Assembly: GCF_001422735.1 (NCBI RefSeq)
Contig: NZ_LMLZ01000020.1
Coordinates: 901,272 to 965,271 of the forward strand
Length of the DNA: 64,000 bases
Source: Acidovorax sp. Leaf78
GTDB lineage: Bacteria > Pseudomonadota > Gammaproteobacteria > Burkholderiales > Burkholderiaceae_C
Direction of reading: 5' to 3'
The notes under the pieces are model-generated. The model saw nothing but the letters and a program-made list of their open reading frames with translations. It had not been told where the DNA came from and ran no database searches. Positions within the stretch are counted from its first letter, which is position 1, and the number at the start of each line of letters is the position of its first letter. A program made the position numbers and the translations under genes. Below, piece by piece: positions 10,158 to 19,329 of the stretch.

Positions 10158-10251
10158 AAGCGAGTGACAGGCGAAGAATGCTGCAGTGCGTGGGCCCGGG
10201 GTGCGACAAGCACCTGCCCGCCCACGGTGTGCCACTGCCGCCCAAACATCT

Positions 10252-11643
10252 ATGTCCGAAACCGAATACATGGTCGAACCGTCAGTCCTAAAGGGAATCG
10301 ATCCGCTGCTATCGACCCACCTGCGCCAGGCCCAGCCTTGCCTGTGGACCAACCCGGTGCGGCTGTTGCAGGCGCCTGCATCCCTTCAGGCACTGGGTCG
10401 CACCATTAGTTTGAATGATACGCGGGAGGCTGCGGCGCGGTTCCATCGCTTCGAAGGTTTGCTGGCGCAGGTGTTTCCCGAGTTGGCAGGCACGGGCGGG
10501 GTCGTTGAATCTGCCGTGCTGCCTGCCGCAGCGCTGCAGCCAGCATTGGGCATTGGGCCTGACCAAGGTCGGTTGTTCATCAAGGCGGACCACAGTTTGC
10601 CGGTGGCCGGATCGATCAAGGCCCGGGGAGGCATGCACGAGGTGCTGGAGTTTGCGGAGGGGCTGGCGCTGCAGCACGGCCTGGTGCAGCCGGGTGGTGA
10701 CTACTGCGCGCTGGCCACCCCGCAGGCGCGCGCGGTGCTGGGCCGCTACCAGGTGGCGGTGGGCTCCACCGGCAACCTGGGGCTGAGCATTGGCGTGGTG
10801 GCGTCGGCCTTGGGCTTCAGGGCCGCGGTGCACATGTCGGCCGATGCCAAGGAATGGAAGAAAGAGCGCCTGCGCCAACGTGGCGTGCAGGTGGTGGAGC
10901 ATGCCGGCGACTACGAGCGCGCCGTGGCTGTCGGCCGTGCGCAGGCGGGCAGCGACCCGCTGTGCCACTTTGTCGACGACGAGCAATCTTTCTCGCTGCT
11001 GCTGGGCTACAGCGCAGCGGCCCTGCACCTGCCCGCGCAACTGGCAGAGCAGGGCATCGTGGTGGACGCCGGGCACCCGCTCATCGTGTACCTGCCTTGC
11101 GGCGTGGGCGGCGCTCCTGCAGGGATTGCGTTTGGCCTGCGGCAGGTGCTGGGGCCGCATGTGCATTGTTACTTTGCCGAGCCGGTGCAGTCGCCGTGCT
11201 TCATGGTGCAGATGCTGGCGGATCAGGCCACGCAGTCGGTTGGTGGCCAGGCGCACCCCTCGGTCTACGACTGGGGCCTCACCAACCAGACCGAGGCCGA
11301 CGGCCTGGCCGTGCCCCGCGCGTCCCTGCTGGCGGCGCAGTTGATGGGGCCGCTGCTGTCGGGCGTGTTTACCGTGGCAGACGACACCTTGTTTGCCCAC
11401 CTGGTGCAGGTGCTGGATGCACTGGGCGAGCGGATCGAGCCCTCGGCGGCAGCGGGCTTCAGTGGCCCGGGCATGTTGACCGGCACCGACGCGGGCCAGG
11501 CCTGGCTGCACCGCACAGGCGTGGGCGCAGCGCTGCCCAACGCCACCCATCTGGTCTGGACGACGGGCGGGCTGCTGGTGCCCGATGCGCAGTACCAGGG
11601 CTTTGTGCAGCGCGGGCGGGCCCTGCTGGCCGCCCGTGGCTGA
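10252..11643 (+). CDS. dsdA: D-serine ammonia-lyase (D-serine dehydratase)
   Basis: PLP enzyme converting D-serine to pyruvate and ammonia. The 463 residues from ATG 10252 are a little longer than the usual 440 or so. The Schiff-base Lys lies in [19 protein letters not shown], and the phosphate-binding loop is [11 protein letters not shown], as in fold-type II dehydratases. A downstream [10 protein letters not shown] motif and the C-terminal HLVWTTGG agree with DsdA. The first gene of an apparent operon, it is followed by a Bug binding protein, an amidase and an FAD oxidase, and is divergent from a LysR gene that probably controls it. The longer frame from 10186 lacks family support. Confidence 0.95.
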   Translation: MSETEYMVEPSVLKGIDPLLSTHLRQAQPCLWTNPVRLLQAPASLQALGRTISLNDTREAAARFHRFEGLLAQVFPELAGTGGVVESAVLPAAALQPALGIGPDQGRLFIKADHSLPVAGSIKARGGMHEVLEFAEGLALQHGLVQPGGDYCALATPQARAVLGRYQVAVGSTGNLGLSIGVVASALGFRAAVHMSADAKEWKKERLRQRGVQVVEHAGDYERAVAVGRAQAGSDPLCHFVDDEQSFSLLLGYSAAALHLPAQLAEQGIVVDAGHPLIVYLPCGVGGAPAGIAFGLRQVLGPHVHCYFAEPVQSPCFMVQMLADQATQSVGGQAHPSVYDWGLTNQTEADGLAVPRASLLAAQLMGPLLSGVFTVADDTLFAHLVQVLDALGERIEPSAAAGFSGPGMLTGTDAGQAWLHRTGVGAALPNATHLVWTTGGLLVPDAQYQGFVQRGRALLAARG

Positions 11644-11743
11644 CGCTGTTCGCGCCCGCCCATTGCACTGACATCCCGCCTTCGCACCCCATCGAATCCG
11701 TCCCGACAACCCCTTGAATCCCTTGACCTTTGAAGAGAACGCC

Positions 11744-12726
11744 ATGAACCGCAAGAAGCTGCTTTTGTCTGCCGTGATCTGTGCCCTGGGGGCGCTGCGT
11801 GGGCCCCCGCCATGGCGCAAGACGGTCCTTTCCCTGCCAAGCCGATCACGCTCGTGATCCCGTTTCCGCCGGGTGGCGCCACCGACGTGCTGGGCCGGCT
11901 GATCGGCAAGAAGATGGGCGACCTGCTGGGGCAAAGCGTGGTCATCGACAACCGCGCGGGGGCCGGCACCACCATCGGTGCCAGTGCCGTGGCCAAGGCG
12001 GCGCCCGACGGCTACACGCTGCTGATGAGCTCGGGCACCACCTTCACCGTGAACCCCGCGGTGCGCCCCAAGCTGCCGTACGACCCGGTCAAGAGCTTCG
12101 AGCCCATCGGCATCGCCGGGCGCACCAGCCTGATCCTGCTGGCCAACAAGGACGTGCCGGCGGCGGACGTGAAGCAGTTCGTGGCGCTGGTCAAGGCCGC
12201 GCCCGACAAGTATTCGTACGGCTCGTTCGGCGCAGGCACCACCTCGCAGTTTGCGGGTGAGATGTTCTTCCACGCGGCGGCGCTCAAGATCCAGCACGTG
12301 CCCTACAAGGGCAGCGCACCGGCCATGACGGACCTGATGGGCGGGCAGATTCCGCTCACGGTCGACACCGTGTCGGCCGCGCTGCCGCAGCTCAAGGACG
12401 GCAAGATCAAGGCCATTGCCGTCACCGCCGGCAAGCGGTCGGCCCTGCTGCCCAAGGTGCCCACGCTGGCCGAAAGCGGCTACCCAGGCCTGGAGATGGA
12501 CACATGGCTGGCCATGGTGGCACCGCGGGGCCTGCCGCCCGCGGTCAAATCGCGGCTGGAGCTGACCCTGGCGCAGGTCGGGTCAGACCCGGACACCCGC
12601 AACCGGATGATCGCCGTGGGGTTCGAACCCGCCTATGCTTCGTCCAAGGCGGTGGCTGAGCTGATCGACAAGGAGCTGCCGCTGATGCGGGCCATTGCCC
12701 AGCGCGCCAGCATCACCGCAGACTGA
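11744..12726 (+). CDS. Tripartite tricarboxylate transporter family (Bug) periplasmic substrate-binding protein, frameshift in signal peptide
   Basis: Periplasmic solute-binding protein of the TctC/Bug family, about 325 residues when repaired. Mature-protein marks are KPITLVIPFPPGGATDVLGR, the GAGTTIGASAVAKAAPDGYT region, HVPYKGSAPAMTDLMGGQ and the PTLAESGYPGLE stretch. A signal peptide begins at ATG 11744 (MNRKKLLLSAVICALG) but the frame is off by one before MAQDG at 11812. Five G residues stand at 11788-11792 and six would give an intact AAWAPAMA cleavage region. Starting at ATG 11812 yields a protein with no export signal. In the Bug family the ligand is usually a carboxylate or amino acid; beside dsdA and an amidase, a D-amino acid or amide is plausible. 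No TctAB membrane genes are nearby. Confidence 0.85.
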
Positions 12727-12778
12727 ACCTGCCCCTCAAAGAGTCAACAGATCAACAAGTCAAGGAGACAAGCCTGAC

Positions 12779-14362
12779 ATGACCCCCCAGAGCACCCACA
12801 CCCCCCAGCGCACCCAGAGCACCCTGGTCGAGCTGACCGCCAACGAACTGCGCCACCGCATCGGCACCCGCGAGGTATCGCCCGTCGAGCTGCTCGATGC
12901 CTGCATCGAGCGCATCGAGGCCCTCAACCCCCATGTGAACGCCATCACCGCCACCTGCTACGACCGTGCCCGCACCGAGGCCCAGGCCGCCGAGCAGGCC
13001 GTGCTGCGCGGCGAGCCGCTGGGCCTGCTGCACGGCCTGCCGCTGGGCGTGAAGGACCTGGAGGCCACGGCCGGGCTGCTGACAACCTACGGATCGGAGA
13101 TCTACCGCAGCAACATCCCGGCCGAAGACAATGTGCTGGTGGCCCGGCTGCGCGCGGCGGGCGCCATCGTCACCGGCAAGACCAACATCCCGGAAATGGG
13201 TGCGGGCGCCAATTCGCGCAACACGGTGTGGGGTGCCACCGGCAACCCGTTCAACCCCAACCTGAACGCAGGCGGCTCCTCGGGCGGCTCGGCCGCGGCG
13301 CTGGCCTGCGACATGCTGCCCGTGTGCACGGGGTCGGACACAGGGGGCTCGCTGCGCATTCCGGCGGCCAAATGCGGCGTGGTGGGTTTTCGGCCATCGC
13401 CCGGCGTGGTGCCCAGCTCGCGCAAGCTGTTGGCCTTCACGCCCATCTCGGTGGTGGGCCCCATGGGCCGCACGGTCGAAGAGGCCTGCCTGCAGCTGGC
13501 CGCCACGGCCGGGCTGTCGGCCGGCGACCCGCTGACCTACCCGCTCGACCCGATGAGCTTTCTGCTGCCCGAAGGTGTGGACCTGGGCGGCTTGCGCGTG
13601 GCGTACACCGAAGACTTCGGCGCCTGCGCCGTGGACGACGGCATTCGCGCCGTGTTCCGCCGCAAGGTGCAGGCCATGAAGCACTTGTTTGGCAGATGCG
13701 ACGCCATTGATGTGGACCTGGGCGACGTGCACCGCTGCTTCGACGTGCTGCGCGCCGAGGCTTTCGTGGCCAGCACGCGCGAGGCGTATGAGCGCGACCC
13801 CGCCAGCCTGGGACCCAACACCCGCGCCAACTACGAACTGGGCGCCACCATGACGCTGCTCGACAGCGCCTGGGCCCAGGCCGAGCAGACGCGCATCCTG
13901 GCGCGGTTCCAGAAGCTGTACGAGCACTACGATGTAATTCTGGCGCCGACAACGCCGGTGTCGCCGTTTGCGTGGACCCATCTGTACGCGAGCCACATCA
14001 ACGGCGAGCCGCAGGCCAACTACTACCGCTGGCTGGCGCTGACCTATGTGACCACGCTGACCACCCACCCGGCGCTCAGCCTGCCATGCGGGCTGGACGA
14101 CGCGGGCATGCCGTTCGGCCTGCAGATCGTCGGGCGTTTCAGGGCAGACCGGCACACGCTGGGCGTGGGGCACGCGCTGGAGCAGGCGTTCAAGGGTATC
14201 CCGGGGTTGGCGCGGCCGCGCCCCGACCTGTTCAAGCTGCAGGGCGCGCAGGCCGAGCCCGCGCTGACTTCCATCGTGACCGGTGCGCCCGACCCGCGGG
14301 ACGCGCGCAGCCTGCCGCGCGAAGACCGGGTGGCGTCACAGGGCGCGGTGTCGGCTGTGTGA
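12779..14362 (+). CDS. Amidase signature (AS) family amidase
   Basis: Cytoplasmic hydrolase of 527 residues with the full Ser-cisSer-Lys triad region: catalytic Lys in LPLGVKDLEAT, the Gly/Ser-rich signature AGGSSGGSAAAL and the nucleophile block TGSDTGGSLRIPAA. The start at 12779 is chosen for the AAGGAGA ribosome site at 12761-12767. It sits between the Bug protein and an FAD oxidase on the same strand with short gaps. Substrate unknown. Within this cluster it may release an amino acid or carboxylate from an amide taken up by the Bug system; this is inference. GatA is unlikely, since no gatB or gatC is present. Confidence 0.93.
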   Translation: MTPQSTHTPQRTQSTLVELTANELRHRIGTREVSPVELLDACIERIEALNPHVNAITATCYDRARTEAQAAEQAVLRGEPLGLLHGLPLGVKDLEATAGLLTTYGSEIYRSNIPAEDNVLVARLRAAGAIVTGKTNIPEMGAGANSRNTVWGATGNPFNPNLNAGGSSGGSAAALACDMLPVCTGSDTGGSLRIPAAKCGVVGFRPSPGVVPSSRKLLAFTPISVVGPMGRTVEEACLQLAATAGLSAGDPLTYPLDPMSFLLPEGVDLGGLRVAYTEDFGACAVDDGIRAVFRRKVQAMKHLFGRCDAIDVDLGDVHRCFDVLRAEAFVASTREAYERDPASLGPNTRANYELGATMTLLDSAWAQAEQTRILARFQKLYEHYDVILAPTTPVSPFAWTHLYASHINGEPQANYYRWLALTYVTTLTTHPALSLPCGLDDAGMPFGLQIVGRFRADRHTLGVGHALEQAFKGIPGLARPRPDLFKLQGAQAEPALTSIVTGAPDPRDARSLPREDRVASQGAVSAV

Positions 14363-14404
14363 CCAGCGCCAGTGCACCAGGATGAAGGCAACGAAGGACA
14401 GGCC

Positions 14405-15568
14405 ATGGACTCTGTGACATACGACCATGTGGTGATCGGTGCGGGCATTGCCGGTGCCTCCGTGGCCTGGCAACTGGCGGCCGCGGCCACCAGCGCAGGC
14501 GATGCGGACGCGGCAACCCGTGTGCTGCTGCTGGAGCGCGAATCGCAGCCCGGCTACCACACCACCGGGCGGTCGGCCGCGCTGTACATGGCGACTTACG
14601 GCACGCCCAACATCCAGGCGCTGACCCGCGCGAGCCGCGGGTTCTACGACGCGCCGCCGCCCGAGTTTGGCGACACGCCCATCCTGTCGCCGCGGGGCGT
14701 GGTGTACGTTGCGGGGCCCGGACAGCTCGACCTGCTGCAGCAGGCCTACGACGACGCCCGCGCAGCGTCGCCCAATGTCGAGTGGGTCGACCACGCGGCG
14801 CTGATGGCGCTGCTGCCCTGTTTGAAGCCGGACGCCGTGGCGGCCGGCATGAGCGAGCCCGAAGCGGCCGACATCGACGTGCACGCCCTGCACCGGGGCT
14901 ACCTGCGCGGCCTGCGCCAGCGCGGCGGGCAGGTGCTGACAAGCGCCGAAGTCACGGCCCTGGCCTGGGTGGGCGAGATCTGGCACATCACCCTGGCCGA
15001 TGGCCGCACGCTGCAAGCCCGAGCCATCGTGAACGCCGCCGGGGCCTGGGCCGATGTGGTGGCCGCTCTGGCGGGCGTGCCGCCCATCGGCCTGGAGCCG
15101 CGCCGCCGCACGGCTTTCACCTTTGCCGTGCCAGAGGGCATGGACGCCAGCAACTGGCCTGCGGTGATCGGTATCGACGAAAGCTTTTACTTCAAGCCCG
15201 ACGCCGGCCAACTGCTGGGCTCGCCTGCCAATGCCGACCCCACGCACCCGCACGATGTGGTGCCCGAAGAGCTGGACGTCGCCACCGGCATCTATCACAT
15301 CGAAGAAATGACACGGTTCCAGATTCGCCGCCCGTCGCACACCTGGGCGGGCTTGCGCTCGTTCGTGCCGGACGGCGACATGGTGATCGGCTGGGACAAC
15401 CACGTGCCGCGCTTCTTCTGGCTGGCAGGGCAGGGCGGCTACGGCATCCAGAGCGCGGCGGGCGCATCGCTGCTGGCGTGCCAGCTGCTGCGCGGGGAGC
15501 CGCTGGGCGATGAATTGGTGCGTGAGGGGGTGGTGCCGGAGGCGCTGTCGCCTGCGCGGCTGCGGTAG
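14405..15568 (+). CDS. FAD-dependent oxidoreductase of the DAO/DadA family
   Basis: Flavoenzyme of 387 residues. The Rossmann dinucleotide motif is VVIGAGIAGASVAWQL at the N-terminus, followed by the second FAD contact GYHTTGRSAAL and the mid-protein ARAIVNAAGAWAD. The C-terminal LAGQGGYGIQSAAGAS block is typical of D-amino-acid dehydrogenase, sarcosine and glycine oxidase relatives. It is the last gene of the dsdA-Bug-amidase set, 42 bp after the amidase. A D-amino acid or N-methyl amine is the likely substrate, consistent with D-serine use in the first gene. The upstream frame to 14372 adds residues without family support; GAAGGACAG precedes the chosen ATG. Confidence 0.9.
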   Translation: MDSVTYDHVVIGAGIAGASVAWQLAAAATSAGDADAATRVLLLERESQPGYHTTGRSAALYMATYGTPNIQALTRASRGFYDAPPPEFGDTPILSPRGVVYVAGPGQLDLLQQAYDDARAASPNVEWVDHAALMALLPCLKPDAVAAGMSEPEAADIDVHALHRGYLRGLRQRGGQVLTSAEVTALAWVGEIWHITLADGRTLQARAIVNAAGAWADVVAALAGVPPIGLEPRRRTAFTFAVPEGMDASNWPAVIGIDESFYFKPDAGQLLGSPANADPTHPHDVVPEELDVATGIYHIEEMTRFQIRRPSHTWAGLRSFVPDGDMVIGWDNHVPRFFWLAGQGGYGIQSAAGASLLACQLLRGEPLGDELVREGVVPEALSPARLR

Positions 15569-15689
15569 CGAAGGACCGGGGGCCGGGCGCGTTTGGCGCT
15601 AGCTCAGGCAGCGGGCGCCCCGGGCTGTGCACAGCGCCCTACCGGCCGCATTGCGCCGAAAACCCGCAGCGGCCGACTGCTGCCAGCGC

Positions 15690-15905
15690 TCAGGCGAAGG
15701 TATTGACCTGCGTGCCCAGCGTGCCAGATGTGGCCAGCGTCGGCTGGGGCATGGACTGCTGCATGGCGTCCAGCAGCGTGGAGGCGGATACGGCCTGTAT
15801 GTCCAGCGCTTTCTTCAGCACCACCATGTTCAGGGCGTCCGATGTCTTGGCACTGGCCAGGGAGGTGGCGGTGCTGACGATGCTGTTGGCGAGTGCGACG
15901 TCCAT
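15690..15905 (-). CDS. YjfB family putative motility protein
   Basis: Small protein of 71 residues beginning MDVALANSIVSTATSLASAK. It has the family's typical central helix (ALNMVVLKKALDIQ) and a Met/Gln-rich tail with LLDAMQQSMPQP. It matches the YjfB small-protein family by pattern. The role is poorly known; the name comes from association with motility genes, none of which are here. It stands alone, convergent with the FAD oxidase gene. The flanks 15569-15689 and 15906-16073 show no other gene. Confidence 0.8.
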   Translation of the reverse strand: MDVALANSIVSTATSLASAKTSDALNMVVLKKALDIQAVSASTLLDAMQQSMPQPTLATSGTLGTQVNTFA

Positions 15906-16073
15906 GGCGGTTCCTTCGGTTGATGGTTCCGTATCGGCAGGTCAGGCCGAGACTTGAGGCCTGTTACCTTGTGTGACACCCTGGCCCCGCAGCTTGGAGC
16001 GGATAACAAAACTCAGCGAAGCGGTTCTTGCCAGGCGCTGCGTCGCAGGCACTAATAATTTTGTGAGCCCCTC

Positions 16074-17489
16074 TCAGTCGAGCGCAGGCACGCCCAGACC
16101 GCCACATGTGGCCAGGTCGGACGCCGATCCGTCCGGCAACTGGCGCGCCACATCCCGCAGGGCCGTGCGCAGGCCTTCCTCCAGCGTGGGGTGATAGATA
16201 GGCATCCCCAGTAGGCACTGCACGGTGAGCTCCCGATGGATGGCGAGCGCCAGCAGGTGTGCCAGGTGCTCGCCGTCGGGTGCGCACAGCTCGGCACCCA
16301 GCAGGCGGCCGGTGATCTTGTCGGCATGGACGAGCAGCCGCCCGTGGTTGTGCAGGGCAGCCCGGGCGCGGCCCTGGTCGGCAAAGCCCACGGTGCCCGT
16401 CACGGTGTGGGTTGGGTCGAGGTCTTCCAGGCGCTGGCCCACAGTGGCAATGTTAGGGTCGCAGAACACGATGGCCAGCGGGGTGCGGCGCTGGAACCGC
16501 GTGGGCGTGTCGGCCATGGTGTTCATGCCGGCGATGTGGCCTTCGTCCGCGGCCTCGTGCAGCAGCGGAACCTGCGTGTTGGCGTCGCCGGGCATGAACA
16601 CCCGCAGGCTGCCGACCTGCAGCGTTTTCGGGTCGACCTGCGGCAGGCCGCGCTTGTCGAGCGGTACCCCCAGGGTATCCAGCCCCAGGTGTTCGATGTT
16701 GGGAGTGCGCCCCATGGCGGCTATCACCTGGTCCACCACCACCCGGTTCGGGCCGCTGGACACCTCGATGCCGCCGGCCACCTCGCGCAACTGAGCGGGT
16801 TCGCCGGTGTGCAGCACCATGTCTTTCTTGAGTAGCGCGGCCAGTTCTTCATTGAGGCCGGGGTCGCTCAGCCCCGCCAGCGTGTCGCCCGTGCTGAATG
16901 CGGCCACCTGCAGGCCCAGCCGCGCCAGCGCCTGCGACAGCTCCACGCCGATGGCTCCCATGCCGACCACGGCGATCCGCGGGCCCAGTGTGGCTTGTTC
17001 GAACAGCGTGTCGGTGGTCAGCATGCGGTCGCCGAAGGCGAGCCATTCCTCGGGTACCTTGGGGCGCGATCCGGTGGCGATGACGATGCTCTTGGCCTGG
17101 TAGACCTTGCCGTCGATGTCCACCGTGCCGGGCCCCAGCAGCGTGGCGCGGCCCGAGATGCTGGCGTGGCCCAGGTTGTCGGTGGCTTTCATCACGCCGG
17201 CCACGAAGTCGTCGCGCAGGGCGCGCACACGCTGCAATACGGCGGGAATGTCGGCGCTCAGCGCATCGCCACCGCGTATCCCGAATTCTTCGAACGCATG
17301 GCGGCGGTGGAAGGCGTTGGCGGCTTCGATGAGGGTCTTGGACGGCATGCACCCCACGCGGGCACAAGTGGTGCCCCAGGGGCCGTCGTTCACGATGAGG
17401 TAGCGGCTCGTGCGTTTGCGCACTTCGCGCAGGGCAGCCAGGCCGGCGGTACCGGCGCCAATGATGATGGTGTCGAGCGGTTCGCTCAT
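16074..17489 (-). CDS. Orphan dihydrolipoyl dehydrogenase-like flavoprotein disulfide reductase
   Basis: Class I pyridine nucleotide-disulfide oxidoreductase of 471 residues. FAD motif IIIGAGTAGLAALREV; redox-active pair Cys42/Cys47 in GTTCARVGCMPSK; NAD-binding VVGMGAIGVELSQALARLG; second FAD motif VFMPGDAN; C-terminal catalytic base in YHPTLEEGL. It lacks the N-terminal lipoyl domain of the PDH E3 at 58748 and is not linked to an E1 or E2 gene, so its partner is unclear. The residues fit dihydrolipoyl dehydrogenase better than mercuric or glutathione reductase. The start at 17489 gives MSEPLDTIIIGAG directly before the fold. Confidence 0.88.
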   Translation of the reverse strand: MSEPLDTIIIGAGTAGLAALREVRKRTSRYLIVNDGPWGTTCARVGCMPSKTLIEAANAFHRRHAFEEFGIRGGDALSADIPAVLQRVRALRDDFVAGVMKATDNLGHASISGRATLLGPGTVDIDGKVYQAKSIVIATGSRPKVPEEWLAFGDRMLTTDTLFEQATLGPRIAVVGMGAIGVELSQALARLGLQVAAFSTGDTLAGLSDPGLNEELAALLKKDMVLHTGEPAQLREVAGGIEVSSGPNRVVVDQVIAAMGRTPNIEHLGLDTLGVPLDKRGLPQVDPKTLQVGSLRVFMPGDANTQVPLLHEAADEGHIAGMNTMADTPTRFQRRTPLAIVFCDPNIATVGQRLEDLDPTHTVTGTVGFADQGRARAALHNHGRLLVHADKITGRLLGAELCAPDGEHLAHLLALAIHRELTVQCLLGMPIYHPTLEEGLRTALRDVARQLPDGSASDLATCGGLGVPALD

Positions 17490-17575
17490 GGGGTGGGCTC
17501 CTTGGCAAACCTTGGTGCGGGGAGTGTGCGGTAGTGTGACGCCGGTGGGTGTAGGAGCACAGGCATTTGTGGCGC

Positions 17576-18163
17576 TTACGCGTCCAGCCATCCCACGCGG
17601 CCTTGGCCGATGTCGTTGATGCGCCGCACAAAGGCGGCTGCCTGTATCTCCGGCAGCCGCAACTGCAGGGTGACCAGCGAGCCGTGGCCGACCTCGCCCA
17701 GCTCGGCGGCTGCGGCCTCGATCTCGCGGCGCAGCAGGCCTTCGAGTGCATAGGGCACCTGGCACTGCAGCGTCGCCATGCGCTGCAACGGCACCTTGGG
17801 CGCAGTGAGCAGAGCCTGTGCTACAGCATCGGTGTAGGCCCGTACGAGGCCGCCAGCGCCCAGCTTCACGCCGCCGAAGTAACGCACCACGGTGGCCAGC
17901 ACGCCCTCCAGGTCCTGGTGGCGCAACACGTCCAGCATGGGGCGCCCGGCGGTGCCGCTCGGCTCGCCGTCATCCACCGCGGCAGACTGCCCGCCCGCCA
18001 GCAGCGCCCAGCAGATGTGCGCCGCGCCGGGATGTTGCTGCCACAGGGCATTCACGGCGGCCTGCGCGCTGGCCCGGTCGGCCATCGGTTGCACGCACCC
18101 GATGAAGCGGCTTTTCTTGATGGTGATGTCGCTGTGCGTAGGCGAAGCCAGGGTGTAAGGCAT
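17576..18163 (-). CDS. YigZ/IMPACT family protein
   Basis: Cytoplasmic protein of 195 residues, the family's usual length (YigZ of E. coli is about 204). The N-terminal UPF0029 core reads KKSRFIGCVQP, then DDGEPSGTAGRPMLDVL and VVRYFGGVKLGAGGLVRAY. The second small domain spans about 135-195. Bacterial members are linked loosely to ribosome or translation control; function not established. It lies upstream of the orphan dehydrogenase on the same strand with an 86-bp gap. Confidence 0.93.
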   Translation of the reverse strand: MPYTLASPTHSDITIKKSRFIGCVQPMADRASAQAAVNALWQQHPGAAHICWALLAGGQSAAVDDGEPSGTAGRPMLDVLRHQDLEGVLATVVRYFGGVKLGAGGLVRAYTDAVAQALLTAPKVPLQRMATLQCQVPYALEGLLRREIEAAAAELGEVGHGSLVTLQLRLPEIQAAAFVRRINDIGQGRVGWLDA

Positions 18164-18500
18164 GGGGCGCCGAGTTTACGGCGCGGGGGGCCGCGCCGCT
18201 TCCCCGACGAGCGACCGACCTGCGCCGACCCACGCCGACCTGTGCGCGTTTGTGGAACGGACGCAACACCCAAGCGCCTGTTCGGCCTTGCTGGTAACAC
18301 AGAGCCACGGAGTGTGCGTTTGGTCACACGGGAATATGGCGTCTGTTCCTACACTTTGTTTTTGTGGCGGCGATCTAAGCTCGCGCTACAGTTTTCGAAG
18401 CAGTCACACTTAGTTCTCAACTTTCAACGTTGCTTGACGAAAGCGGATATGTCGACCTCGGTGTCGGCACTCAGCCCACCGACGGAACAAAGGAACCGCC

Positions 18501-18692
18501 ATGTTCGCCATTCCCCTCATCGCCCCTTTGCACGAAACCCTGACCAGCCATGTGTTCGGCAGGTTCATGTCTCGCTCCGCGCAAAGCGCTGCTAGCGATG
18601 CGGTCATGGCATCACCCCTGGTGGGCGAGTCGGTGTTCGACGACACGGTGCCCGATCTGGCCCAACGGGTGCGCGAAACCGGCGAGTGGTAA
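18501..18692 (+). CDS. Small hypothetical protein, 63 residues
   Basis: ORF beginning MFAIPLIAPLHETLTSHVFG with a good ribosome site (AAAGGAA) nine bases before the ATG. It sits in the 566-bp gap between YigZ and a GNAT gene and is transcribed away from YigZ. No domain recognised; the C-terminal half is acidic (GESVFDDTVPDLAQRVRETG). The 18164-18500 stretch before it shows no gene. Coding status rests on the ribosome site only. Confidence 0.4.
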   Translation: MFAIPLIAPLHETLTSHVFGRFMSRSAQSAASDAVMASPLVGESVFDDTVPDLAQRVRETGEW

Positions 18693-18729
18693 GCCGATGG
18701 TCGGTGCATGTGCCGCCGTGGCTTCGCGC

Positions 18730-19254
18730 CTAAGCACCCTCGGCCAGCGTGCGTGACATCACCACGCTGGTGTAGTTGGTCAGCGGCCTCCAGTCGCACT
18801 CGCCCACCACGCGGTAGCCCCAAGATTCATACATCGCAATCAGTGTCGAAGCAGGCTGGGCCGTATCCAGGCCCATGACGCTGGCACCTGCCTGCTGCGC
18901 AAACGCGGTGGCGTAGGTGTGCAATTGCTTGCCATACCCCCGTCCCTTGGCGTCGGGCGAAATGCAGAACTGGCAAAACGTCCAGACACCGGGATCGCGG
19001 TACAGCGCCACCGGCGACTCCCGCTGCGGTGGCCGCAAGGTGATGGTCCCTACGTACTTGTTTCCTTCCAGCATCACCAATCCGCGGCCGGACGCATAGC
19101 GCTTGGCCGTGTCCTCCACCGACTGGTGCGTGCCCCAGTAGCGCAGACCCTGCGCGCCGTGGGGCGCATAGGCCGAGTGGATGAGGTGGGTCAGTTGCTG
19201 CAGGTCATCGCTGGCGCTGACGGGGCGGATGAGGATTTCAGTGCTGGCGGTCAT
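18730..19254 (-). CDS. GNAT family N-acetyltransferase
   Basis: Acetyl-CoA-dependent transferase of 174 residues. Motif A is in the centre: FCISPDAKGRGYGKQLHTYA, with the acetyl-CoA pyrophosphate loop GRGYGK. A GLDTAQPASTLIAMYESWGY motif B follows. Start at 19254 (MTASTEILIRPV) puts the first beta strand at the N-terminus; the longer frame to 19308 is less likely. It lies downstream of a MarR-GNAT fusion gene on the same strand. Substrate unknown. Confidence 0.88.
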   Translation of the reverse strand: MTASTEILIRPVSASDDLQQLTHLIHSAYAPHGAQGLRYWGTHQSVEDTAKRYASGRGLVMLEGNKYVGTITLRPPQRESPVALYRDPGVWTFCQFCISPDAKGRGYGKQLHTYATAFAQQAGASVMGLDTAQPASTLIAMYESWGYRVVGECDWRPLTNYTSVVMSRTLAEGA

Positions 19255-19329
19255 TGGGTGAAAGGGCGGAAAGCCTTGGCGCGATGATGGCATGCGGCTG
19301 GCGGGCACAAGCCGCGACCCAGCCTTGGC

